Shown piece after piece: positions 44,660-52,920 of a DNA stretch of 64,000 nucleotides. The first letter of the stretch is position 1. Each line of letters opens with the position of its first letter. Origin of the DNA: Rhizobium grahamii. Lineage in GTDB: Bacteria; Pseudomonadota; Alphaproteobacteria; Rhizobiales; Rhizobiaceae. Where the stretch lies: positions 1 through 64,000 of the forward strand of contig NZ_CP043499.1 in assembly GCF_009498215.1 (NCBI RefSeq), read 5' to 3'. The translations under genes and the position numbers were made by a program. The notes under the pieces were generated by a model. It was given only the letters and a program-made list of their open reading frames with translations. It was not told the origin of the DNA and did not search any database.

Positions 44660-46255
44660 TTAATGAGCTCCGGCTCCACCGCCTGCCTTCGGCTTCTGCG
44701 TGAAGAGCAAGGCGATGGCCGCCGTGGCAAGCACGATACCGATCACCGCGAAGGTGTCGCTGAAGGCGATGATCAGGGCCTGGCGCTTGACGATCTTGCC
44801 GAGCGCCACGACCGCCTGGGCGGCAGCCTTGGTTTGGTCGGAAAGGCCATGCGACAGGAAGTATCCCGTAAGCTGATCGAGACGCGCCTTCACCTCTTCC
44901 CGGCCGACCGACACCGATTGGCCGATGATGTTCGAGTGAAACTGCTCGCGCTTCGTCAGGACCGTACCGAGCGTTGCGGTGCCGACGGCGCCACCGAGGT
45001 TTCGCAGCATGTTCGTGAGACCTGAGGCGGCTGCGGCGTCGGAAGGTGCGATGCCAGCGGTGGTGATGGCAGTGATCGGCGTCAGCACAAGTGCCTGACC
45101 GATGGCGCGCACAATGTTCGGGATCCAGAACTGGTCGCCGGCATTGTCCGCGGAGAGCATCACGTTCATGAAGCAGCTGACGGCAAAGATACTGATGCCG
45201 AGGAAGCCAATGTAACGGGCGTCGAACCGTTTCATCATGATCGGCACGAGCGGGATCAACAGAAGCTGCGGCAGGCCGGTCCAGGCAAGCACGTTGCCGA
45301 TCTGCTCGGCATTGTAGCGCTGCACCTGGCCGAGATATTGCGGCAGGATATAGACGGTGCCGAAGAGCGCCACGCCCACCAACACGTTGACCAGAACGCC
45401 GATGCCGAAGTTGCGTTGCTTCAGCAGTCGCAGCTTGACGAGCGGCTTTTCGACCGTCAGCTCGATCCAGATGAAGGCAGCCAGGAATGCAATTGCGACA
45501 ATGCTGAGCTTGAGGATGAAGGGCGACGAGAACCAGTCGTCCTTGTTGCCCTCTTCCAGGACCGTCTGCAGTGCCGACAGGCCGATCGCCATTGTCACGA
45601 TACCCGCCCAGTCGCCTTCGCGCAGCAGCTTCAGTTGCATCGGCTGTTTCTCGAGCGTGGCGGCGAGTGCGATCGCCATGATCGCGCTCGGGATCGTGTT
45701 GATGAAGAAGATGGTTTGCCAGCCGTAATTCTCGGTCAGGTAGCCGCCGATCGTCGGGCCGATTGCCGGCGCGAAGGTGACGGACAGTGCAAAGATCGCA
45801 AGACCTGTCGGCTGCTGTGCCTTCGGCAGCTTGGTAAGCACCATGGTAAAGGCCATTGGGATGAGCACGCCGCCAGCAAAGCCCTGCAGCCCGCGCAGCA
45901 CGATCATGGAATTCAGGTCATGCGCGAAGGCACAGGCCATCGAAAACAGCGGGAACAGGATCGTGTTCACGAGCATGTAACGACGGAACGAGAAGACCGA
46001 GCTGAAATAGGCCGTCAAGGGAATGACGATGATTTCACCGATAAGATAAGAGGTTGAAATCCAGGCGCCGTTGTCGACGCCGGTACCGATGCCGCCCTCG
46101 ATGTCGAGAAGCGAGGCATTGGTGATCTGGATGTTGAGGATCGCCATGAAGGCGCCGATCATGCCGGCGAGTACGGCGATCCATTCTCTGGTCCCGGCCT
46201 TTGGCGAGACAGCGATCGGCCTTGCGGTCGCAGGTATTGTGGCAACGGTGGACAT
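44660..46255 (-). CDS. emrB: EmrB-type DHA2 multidrug efflux transporter
   Basis: A 531-residue major facilitator of the DHA2 (14-span) family: AFMAILNIQITNASLLDIEG opening, GWISTSYLIGEIIVIPL, the antiporter motif C region APAIGPTIGGYLTENYGWQ, and many further spans. The C-terminus is short and soluble. It pairs with the membrane-fusion gene 50 bases upstream (46306-47477, broken) and faces the divergent TetR gene. It would expel hydrophobic drugs or plant phenolics across the inner membrane with EmrA and an outer-membrane channel. With emrA broken, the system may be inactive. Confidence 0.88.
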   Translation of the reverse strand: MSTVATIPATARPIAVSPKAGTREWIAVLAGMIGAFMAILNIQITNASLLDIEGGIGTGVDNGAWISTSYLIGEIIVIPLTAYFSSVFSFRRYMLVNTILFPLFSMACAFAHDLNSMIVLRGLQGFAGGVLIPMAFTMVLTKLPKAQQPTGLAIFALSVTFAPAIGPTIGGYLTENYGWQTIFFINTIPSAIMAIALAATLEKQPMQLKLLREGDWAGIVTMAIGLSALQTVLEEGNKDDWFSSPFILKLSIVAIAFLAAFIWIELTVEKPLVKLRLLKQRNFGIGVLVNVLVGVALFGTVYILPQYLGQVQRYNAEQIGNVLAWTGLPQLLLIPLVPIMMKRFDARYIGFLGISIFAVSCFMNVMLSADNAGDQFWIPNIVRAIGQALVLTPITAITTAGIAPSDAAAASGLTNMLRNLGGAVGTATLGTVLTKREQFHSNIIGQSVSVGREEVKARLDQLTGYFLSHGLSDQTKAAAQAVVALGKIVKRQALIIAFSDTFAVIGIVLATAAIALLFTQKPKAGGGAGAH

Positions 46256-46305
46256 GACACGGCCCTCCTGGCCATTCGCGATCAGCGATCGCGGTTGTCG
46301 TTTGC

Positions 46306-47477
46306 CTATTTCGTATCGATGCTCGGCTGAACTGACATGCCGGGCCTCAGGTCGCCGGAAGCGGTGCTGTCGGCATCGAGTACGATCCGAACCGGAATAC
46401 GTTGCACGACCTTGGTGAAGTTGCCGGTGGCGTTGTCAGGCGGCAGCAGGGCAAATTCCTGGCCACTTGCCGGAGCGATGCTGTCAACGCGACCGTGGTA
46501 GGTGCGGCCCGGATACATGTCGACGTCGATATCGACAGGCTGGCCGGGACGAACGTCCGTCAGCTGCGTTTCCTTGTAGTTCGCGACAACATAGGCCGCG
46601 CTGGTCGGAACAACCGTCATCAACTGGGTACCGGCCTGTACATACTGGCCGACCCGCAAGGTACGATTGCCGACGACGCCGTCGATCGGCGCAACGATGC
46701 GCGTATAGGAAAGGTTGAGCTCTGCTTGGCGGGCCACGGCTTCGACGCGTGTGACCATGGCTTTAGCCTGCGCCAGTTCGGCGGTGAGCAGATCGAGCTG
46801 CTTCGTCGCACCTTCAAGAGAGGCAGTATCGCGGGCAGTGGTCGCACGGATCGCGGCGATCTGCGAAGCGGCCTGTTCGGCTGCCTGCACGGCAGCATAG
46901 CCGTTGACGGCAAGACGCGAATAACGCTTGTCGTTCTGCTCCGCGAAGGCCTAGTTGGCGGCATCGATATCGATCGAGGCCTTGGCTGCGACAATCACCG
47001 ACTTCTGCGTTTCGAGGGCTGCAGCCTTTGCCTGCACGGTCGCCTTGGCTGCATCGACGTCGGCGCGAGCCTGATCGACTGCCGCCTGATAGTCCCTGTC
47101 GTCTATCGTCGCCAGCACCTGCCCTGCTTTGACGGCCTGGTTATCGCCGATCGCGACGTTGGAGAGGTATCCGGAAACCTTGGGGGCGATCGCGCTGCTA
47201 TCGGCCTTGATATACGCGTCATCGGTTGAGACATGGAAGCGCCCGACTGTCCAGTAATCGTGACCGTAATAGGCCCGGCGGCGATGACACCGAGCGCAAC
47301 GGCACCGAGAAGCGCCGTCTTGAAACCAGATCTGCGCTTTTCGCCAGTCGCCGGCGAAGGAAGCGTGGGCGCTTCGGTGGTTGCTGGCTGTCTCGCTTCG
47401 AGGCTCTCTGGCAGCTTCTCGGCGGTAGGCGCCGTGCGCTCCGTCTTGGTCGTGAGGGTGACGACGTTCTCGTCCAT
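46306..47477 (-). pseudogene. emrA: EmrA/HlyD membrane-fusion protein (frame break and in-frame stop)
   Basis: Starts at ATG 47477 after GGAG with the N-terminal basic stretch and anchor span (KTALLGAVALGVIAAG). The frame is lost near 47267, where GCCGGGCC has one G fewer than needed, and continues YYGHDYWTVGRF and TDDAYIKADSSAIAPKVSG. A TAG at about 46953 interrupts the hairpin domain after DAAN, and the last part resumes AFAEQNDKRYSRLAVNGYAA to DLRPGMSVQPSIDTK. The intact paralogue at 50012 has matching segments, so only two small changes separate this from a full protein of about 390 residues. Real inactivation is more plausible here than elsewhere, since a base substitution is also needed. 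Confidence 0.82.
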
Positions 47478-47532
47478 TTTCGTGTGCTCCGATGTGCGTG
47501 GCGGCCATTCGTCACGATTAGGAAAACTATTC

Positions 47533-47654
47533 TTTTCCAAAATACGCCGAGTTTTGGAGGCGTCAACACATTTTGGAAAATAATCGTCTTCCTATTTTGA
47601 CGAATCCGTGAATGCAGCGTTCGAAATTTTGGAAACTTGATATTTTCCGAATAT
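47533..47654. promoter_or_regulatory. Repeated TTTTCCAAAAT operator region between emrA and tetR
   Basis: TTTTCCAAAAT at 47533-47543 and its exact complement ATTTTGGAAAA at 47570-47580 form an 11-base inverted repeat. Further partial copies are ATTTTGGAAA at 47626-47635 and TATTTTCCGAATAT at 47641-47654, the last ending 39 bases before the tetR ATG. The set lies between the divergent emrA and tetR starts and is the expected site of TetR autoregulation and emrAB repression. Confidence 0.6.
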
Positions 47655-47693
47655 GCCGTACGCTCTGCAGAACGAAAGCGGATGTGAGAAGCG

Positions 47694-48359
47694 ATGCAGG
47701 ACGCAGGTACGGAAAAGCGCCCGAGAGGCAGGCCGCAGGTCAGATGCGACGACGATACCCGGCGCGTCATCATCGAGGCTGCCAATGACCAGTTCAGAAA
47801 GGCTGGCTATGCTTCGGCAAGTATCAGCGCCATCGCACAGACTGCCGGCGTCTCCACGAAAACGCTTTATCGCCTCTTTCCGGCAAAGGCTGATCTGTTC
47901 TCGGCGCTTATTTCAAGTCGGATCGATGGATACTTCCTTGGCCTGGATCACGACACGCTTTCCGGCCTCGGCCTTGAGGAGGGGCTGGAGCGTTTGATCC
48001 TTGCCTATGGCCGCCTGACACTTTCCACAGACACCATCACGATAACGCGCCTGGTTCTCGGCGAATCCGACCGCTTCCCGGAGTTGGCCAAGGTGTTCTA
48101 CGAAAAGGCCATGATGCGCACCAGCCATGTGATGGAGGCTTGGCTTGCGCTGCAGGTCGAGCGCAATCTGATCCACCTGGACGATCCAGCAGCAGCCACC
48201 GGTATGCTGCGTGGCATGATGACCATGGAACCGCAGCGCGCCGCGATGATCGGCATGATCGACATTATATCGGACCAACAGATCGTCCAACGGGCACGCG
48301 ACTGTGCCACGCTTTTCCTAAAAGGGTGTGTGGTCAAGCGCCAGATCGTGAACGAGTAA
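47694..48359 (+). CDS. TetR-family transcriptional regulator of emrAB
   Basis: A 221-residue regulator. The HTH is at about residues 22-65 (RVIIEAANDQFRKAGYASAS, AIAQTAGVSTKTLYRLFPAK). The C-terminal domain resembles the TetR_C AefR-like type (LTLSTDTITITRLVLGESDRFPELAKVF). It is divergent from emrA-emrB, with repeated operator-like sites in between, so it most likely represses that efflux operon and itself. Confidence 0.86.
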   Translation: MQDAGTEKRPRGRPQVRCDDDTRRVIIEAANDQFRKAGYASASISAIAQTAGVSTKTLYRLFPAKADLFSALISSRIDGYFLGLDHDTLSGLGLEEGLERLILAYGRLTLSTDTITITRLVLGESDRFPELAKVFYEKAMMRTSHVMEAWLALQVERNLIHLDDPAAATGMLRGMMTMEPQRAAMIGMIDIISDQQIVQRARDCATLFLKGCVVKRQIVNE

Positions 48360-48374
48360 AGTCTTGAGGGCTGA

Positions 48375-48397
48375 AAGAGGTCGCTGGTCGACCTTTT
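48375..48397 (+). terminator. Terminator-like hairpin after tetR
   Basis: A 9-bp stem, AAGAGGTCG paired with CGACCTTTT (one G-T pair), around CTGGT, with a T run in the 3' arm, 15 bases after the tetR stop. A second weaker hairpin, GAAACCG with CGGTTTC, follows at 48398-48422. Confidence 0.55.
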
Positions 48398-48572
48398 GAA
48401 ACCGCTCAAGCTGAACGGTTTCGCAAGAGCCACATGAGGCCTGGTATAGAGCACGACCTCGCCCAACAGGCTGTTGAGCCAGACGTTCATACCCTTCAGA
48501 CCATCGCGAACTGCAAGATGCAGAACGAGAAGCCGGCGCGACTTCGCCCCGGCGTTTTATCTTCGATCTCTG

Positions 48573-48773
48573 TTAGGCTGGACGGACGTTCTCGGCCTTG
48601 GACTTTCCGGTCTTGCGATCCTGACCCAGGTCGTAGCTGACATTTTGGCCATCGCGTAGCGATCCGCCCTGGACTGCAGAGATATGCACGAAGACGTCTG
48701 GGCCGCCATTGTCCGGCGTAATGAAGCCGAAGCCCTTGTCCTGATTAAAAAACTTTACAGTGCCATTTGCCAA
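48573..48773 (-). CDS. Cold-shock domain protein (CspA family)
   Basis: A 66-residue OB-fold RNA/DNA-binding protein. RNP1 is KGFGFITPD and RNP2 is VFVHISAV, both intact, preceded by MANGTVKFFNQD. Normal length for rhizobial Csp proteins. It binds single-stranded RNA and acts as an RNA chaperone. Monocistronic between the two efflux operons. Confidence 0.93.
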   Translation of the reverse strand: MANGTVKFFNQDKGFGFITPDNGGPDVFVHISAVQGGSLRDGQNVSYDLGQDRKTGKSKAENVRPA

Positions 48774-48971
48774 GAGCTGCTCCCAAGGTTTGGTTTTTTG
48801 GAGGCGCAGTCATAGACCGAAGGGTGATCGCAGGCAAGCGGCGCTGCCGTCTGCTCGATGGAGCGCGCGATATGCTGGCGCTCTTGTCGGCCACTGCCGA
48901 GAAAAATCTCGACGCGGACAACACGCACGCCGATCCGATGCTTGCGATCTTCATTTCCGTTGCGCAATGTC

Positions 48972-49874
48972 CTAGCTCATCCACCTGCGATGCTCGGCAA
49001 AACGATCCGCCAGCAGATCGATGAACAGACGGACCTTCGTCGGCAGATGGCTTCTGTTCGGATAGACGGCGCTAATCGTGAACTCCACGCCCCGGTAATC
49101 CGGGAGCAGGGGGACAAGACGGCCTTCGGCCAGATCGTCGGACACCAGGAAGCTCGGCGCGAGGCTCATGGCACGGCCGTTGACCGCAAGGTGGCGTAGG
49201 GTTTCGGCGCTGTTCGTTACCACCGATCCGCTTACTTTCACCCGGCTTCGCTCGCCCGCCTCGTTCTCGAACGTCCAGTCGTCGCCGTAGGGATAGTAGG
49301 TGTAGCGCGTGCAGTCGTGCCCGGCGAGATCGGCGAGCGTCGTGGGTGCCTTGTGCTTTTCGAGGTAGTCGGGCGAGCAGACGAGGATGTGCCGCCACGG
49401 CGTGAGCTTGCGCGCGATGAGGCTGTTGTCGGCGAGCGGAACGGTCCGGATGGCAAGGTCGTAGCCGTCCTCGACCATGTCGACCATCCGCTCGCTGATG
49501 CCAAGGTCCAGCGTTACCGATGGATAAAGCAGCAGGAACTCGTCCAAAACCGGAAGCAGAAATCTGACGATCGCAGCCGTGGAGTTGAGCTTGAGGATAC
49601 CCCGTGGCGTCGTCGTCAGCGCGCCAGCCGCCAGGTCTGCTTCCTCGAGATCCGCAAGGATCTGGGCAGAACGGTCGTAGTAGAACTTGCCCGTCTCGGT
49701 CAGGCTTACCTTGCGGGTCGTGCGGTTGAGGAGCCGGACGCCGAGGCGTTCTTCCAGCGACTGGACATGGGTGGCAACCATGGTCACCGACATGTTCAGG
49801 CGACGGGCTGCCGCGGTGAAACCGCCGTATTCGACTACTTTGCCGAAGACCGAAAGACTTGTGAGCCGATCCAT
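48972..49874 (-). CDS. LysR-family regulator of the second emrAB operon
   Basis: A 300-residue LysR protein with HTH LTSLSVFGKVVEYGGFTAAA, LNMSVTMVATHVQSLEERLG and effector domain GILKLNSTAAIVRFLLPVLD, LGISERMVDMVEDGYDLAIR. It is divergent from the HlyD gene at 50012, with an inverted repeat in the gap, so it probably regulates emrA-emrB-cyclase and itself. The inducer is unknown. Phenolics are common for LysR-controlled efflux, but this is inference. Confidence 0.88.
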   Translation of the reverse strand: MDRLTSLSVFGKVVEYGGFTAAARRLNMSVTMVATHVQSLEERLGVRLLNRTTRKVSLTETGKFYYDRSAQILADLEEADLAAGALTTTPRGILKLNSTAAIVRFLLPVLDEFLLLYPSVTLDLGISERMVDMVEDGYDLAIRTVPLADNSLIARKLTPWRHILVCSPDYLEKHKAPTTLADLAGHDCTRYTYYPYGDDWTFENEAGERSRVKVSGSVVTNSAETLRHLAVNGRAMSLAPSFLVSDDLAEGRLVPLLPDYRGVEFTISAVYPNRSHLPTKVRLFIDLLADRFAEHRRWMS

Positions 49875-49884
49875 GCTCGCCCCC

Positions 49885-49934
49885 TGATTATCCGCTCTGA
49901 GCGTATGATGCTTACCGATATAAGCGGATTATCA
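49885..49934. promoter_or_regulatory. Interrupted inverted repeat between lysR and emrA
   Basis: TGATTATCCGCT (49885-49896) and AGCGGATTATCA (49923-49934) are complementary except for one central position. They lie just outside the LysR start codon, in the divergent region shared with the second emrA. This is the expected place for LysR binding. Confidence 0.5.
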
Positions 49935-50011
49935 ATCGATGAACAGCGGGGCATCTTTACTCCATCGGAACAGACTCGCGCCCCACGCGCAAAACCCTAG
50001 GAGAATTCGAA

Positions 50012-51190
50012 ATGGTCGAACTGCCCCGCAAGGAAGTGTTCGAAACGTCTGCCGAAGCAGATCGCAAGATCAACGACGTTCCGCCAGCTCCCGCTGAAAC
50101 TCCTACAAAACCTACTCCGGCTGCCCCCGGACAATCTAGCAAGGCGGGCCTCAAGAAGGGCGTGCTCGCTCTTGGTCTCCTGGCAGGCGCTGCTTACGGC
50201 GTGCACTTCGGTCACGATTACTGGACGGCAGGCCGCTTCATCGAAGGCACCGACGACGCCTATGTGAAGGCCGACTATACGACTATTGCGCCGAAGGTAG
50301 GAGGCTACATCAAGCAGGTCCTCGTCAACGACAATGACGCGGTCAAAGCAGGGCAGATTCTTGCGCGTATCGATGACCGCGACTTTCAGGCCGCCCTCAA
50401 CCAGGCACGTGCCGACGTAAAGGCTGCCGAAGCAGCCATCACCAACATCGATGCTCAGATCGAGCTTCAGCAGTCGGTGATCGATCAATCCAAGGCCGCG
50501 GTAAACGCCTCGAACGCCTCGCTCGTCTTCGCGAAGTCGGAGGCCGCCAGAAACGCCCGGCTGATCGTCAGCGGTGCGGGTAGCCAATCCAAGGCCGAGC
50601 AAACGCAATCGCTGATGGACCAAGCCTCTGCCGCCGTGGAACGCGACCAGGCCGCGCTCGTGACCGCAAAAAACAAGGTTCCGGTCCTCAAGACCCAGCG
50701 TGACCAGTCTGTCGCCCAACGCGACCGCGCGGCGGCAGCTGCAAGCCAGGCGGAGCTGAACCTCTCCTACACAAACATCGTCGCCGCGGTCGACGGCACG
50801 GTCGGCGCGCGCTCCATCCGCGTTGGCCAGTACGTCACGTCAGGGACGCAGCTGATGGCCGTCGTTCCCCTGCATTCCGTCTATGTGGTTGCCAACTTCA
50901 AGGAAACCCAGCTGACCTACATAAAGCCCGGCCAGTCGGTCGAAGTGAAGGTGGACAGCTTCCCCGATTTGGAAGTTAAGGGGCACGTCGACAGCATCTC
51001 GCCCGCAAGTGGCCTCGAGTTTTCACTGCTGCCGCCGGACAATGCGACTGGCAACTTCACCAAGATCGTCCAGCGCATCCCGGTGAAGATCGTCATCGAC
51101 AACGACGAGATTGCCGGCAGCCTGCGCTCCGGCATGTCCGTCGAACCAGAGATCGACACCAAGGACGAACAGCAGTCGGCAAAGAGGTGA
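50012..51190 (+). CDS. emrA: EmrA/HlyD-type membrane-fusion protein
   Basis: A 392-residue periplasmic adaptor. An N-terminal Pro/Ala-rich tail and one membrane span lie at about residues 45-62 (KGVLALGLLAGAAYGVHF). The biotinyl-lipoyl-like part is DDAYVKADYTTIAPKVGGYI with NDNDAVKAGQILARIDDRDF. A long alpha-hairpin follows with coiled-coil character (AALNQARADVKAAEAAITNI to AQRDRAAAAASQAELNLSYT), then the beta-barrel with FKETQLTYIKPGQSVEVKV. RBS TAGGAG. It is an intact paralogue of the broken gene at 46306 and is followed by emrB after 99 bases. Confidence 0.88.
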   Translation: MVELPRKEVFETSAEADRKINDVPPAPAETPTKPTPAAPGQSSKAGLKKGVLALGLLAGAAYGVHFGHDYWTAGRFIEGTDDAYVKADYTTIAPKVGGYIKQVLVNDNDAVKAGQILARIDDRDFQAALNQARADVKAAEAAITNIDAQIELQQSVIDQSKAAVNASNASLVFAKSEAARNARLIVSGAGSQSKAEQTQSLMDQASAAVERDQAALVTAKNKVPVLKTQRDQSVAQRDRAAAAASQAELNLSYTNIVAAVDGTVGARSIRVGQYVTSGTQLMAVVPLHSVYVVANFKETQLTYIKPGQSVEVKVDSFPDLEVKGHVDSISPASGLEFSLLPPDNATGNFTKIVQRIPVKIVIDNDEIAGSLRSGMSVEPEIDTKDEQQSAKR

Positions 51191-51289
51191 GGATTATCCG
51201 GTCCTAGCGGACAGTCCTCCCGATCCTTTCCCGATTATCGGCAATGCACCGTCATGAGAGATTCCGGTCAACCCGGAAGGAGATAAGTC

Positions 51290-52909
51290 ATGGCTACTCT
51301 TCAGCTAGCAGTGAATAACGACAAGCCTGAGCCGAGGCCGGCTCCACAAGCCCTCGCGAAATCCGAGATGAGCGCGTTGCGCATGTGGTGTGCGGTTGTT
51401 GGATCCACGCTCGGGGCCTTCATGGCCGTCCTCAACATCCAGATCGTCAATGCCTCGTTGGCCGACATCCAGGGCGCGATCGGCGCGGGCAAGGACGACG
51501 GCGGCTGGATTTCCACCTCGTATCTGATCGCGGAAATCGTGGTGATCCCTCTCAGCGGCTGGCTTGCACGGGTGTTCTCGGTCCGCAGCTACCTGCTCTT
51601 GAACGCGATCCTGTTCCTCGTGTTCTCAATAGCCTGTGCGTTCGCCGTGAACCTGCAGCAGATGATCGTGTTGCGCGCCATCCAGGGCTTCTCCGGCGGC
51701 GTGCTGATTCCGATGGCCTTCACCATCATCATCACGCTGCTTCCCAAGCCGAAACAGCCGATTGGTCTCGCGCTGTTCGCTCTATCGGCGACTTTCGCTC
51801 CGGCCATCGGCCCGACCATCGGCGGATACCTCACCGAAAACTATGGCTGGGAGTTCATCTTCTACGTCAACCTCGTACCCGGCTCCATCATGGTTGCCAT
51901 GCTCTGGGCATCGCTTGACCGCTCACCGATGAACCTTGGCCTTCTTGCCAAGGGCGACTGGCCGGGCATCGTGACCATGGCGATCGGCCTCGCAGCGCTT
52001 CAAACGGTGCTCGAGGAAGGCAACAAGGAAGATTGGTTCGGCTCCGATTTCATCGTCCGCTTGTCCGTCATCGCAGCCGTATCCCTGACGCTTTTCCTTA
52101 TAGTCGAGCTGAGGGCCGCCCATCCGCTGTTGAACCTGCGCCTGATGCTCCGCCGGAATTTCGGTTTCGGCATCGTCGCGAATTTCCTGCTCGGCATCGC
52201 GCTTTATGGTTCGGCCTTCGTCCTGCCGATCTATCTCTCCCGCATCCAGGGCTACAATTCCGAGCAGATCGGCATGGTGCTGGCGTGGACGGGGATCCCG
52301 CAGCTCCTCCTGATCCCGCTGGTGCCCCGGCTGATGAAACGCTTCGACGTCCGCCTGTTGATCATCGTCGGCTTCGCCCTTTTCGCTGCCTCGAACTTCA
52401 TGAATGTTCACATGACGGGCGATTATGCCAGTGACCAGCTCTTCTGGCCGAACGTCGTGCGTGCTGTCGGCCAGGCCTTGGTGTTCACGCCACTGTCGGC
52501 GATCGCCACGGCTGGCATCGAACAAGAGAACGCGGGATCGGCTTCGGCGCTCTTCAACATGATGCGCAACCTCGGTGGCGCGGTGGGCATCGCCTCGCTC
52601 CAGACCTTCATCTCGAAGCGCGAGCAGTTCCACTCGAATATACTGACCAACTCGATCAGTGTGTTCGAGGAGGCAACCCGGCTCCGTGTCGCCAGACTGA
52701 CGAACTACTTCGTGACTCACGGCGTCAGCGATCAAGCTGTCGCCACCCGTAAGGCGGTCGTTGCTATTGCGGGCAGTGTCCGCAAGCAGGCCAACATCAT
52801 GGCGTTCAGCGACACGTTCTTCCTGCTCGGCGTGGCACTTGTGGTGGCCCTTCTTGCGACGCTTCTTCTGAAGAAGCCCGGCCACGTTTCCGGCGCGGGC
52901 GCTCACTGA
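51290..52909 (+). CDS. emrB: EmrB-type DHA2 multidrug efflux transporter (second copy)
   Basis: A 539-residue 14-span DHA2 transporter closely similar in plan to the protein at 44660: AFMAVLNIQIVNASLADIQG, GWISTSYLIAEIVVIPLSGW, APAIGPTIGGYLTENYGWEF. The C-terminus has the same SDTFFLLGVALVVALLATLL type end. RBS GGAGAT precedes ATG 51290. It works with the adjacent EmrA. The cyclase gene starts 11 bases after its stop, so the three genes are probably one transcript. Confidence 0.9.
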   Translation: MATLQLAVNNDKPEPRPAPQALAKSEMSALRMWCAVVGSTLGAFMAVLNIQIVNASLADIQGAIGAGKDDGGWISTSYLIAEIVVIPLSGWLARVFSVRSYLLLNAILFLVFSIACAFAVNLQQMIVLRAIQGFSGGVLIPMAFTIIITLLPKPKQPIGLALFALSATFAPAIGPTIGGYLTENYGWEFIFYVNLVPGSIMVAMLWASLDRSPMNLGLLAKGDWPGIVTMAIGLAALQTVLEEGNKEDWFGSDFIVRLSVIAAVSLTLFLIVELRAAHPLLNLRLMLRRNFGFGIVANFLLGIALYGSAFVLPIYLSRIQGYNSEQIGMVLAWTGIPQLLLIPLVPRLMKRFDVRLLIIVGFALFAASNFMNVHMTGDYASDQLFWPNVVRAVGQALVFTPLSAIATAGIEQENAGSASALFNMMRNLGGAVGIASLQTFISKREQFHSNILTNSISVFEEATRLRVARLTNYFVTHGVSDQAVATRKAVVAIAGSVRKQANIMAFSDTFFLLGVALVVALLATLLLKKPGHVSGAGAH

Positions 52910-52920
52910 GGAGTTCGGCG

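Noticed and set aside
48767..49024. Rightward 85-codon frame between cspA and the LysR gene
   Set aside because: It overlaps the LysR 3' end, lacks motifs and has no credible start signal.
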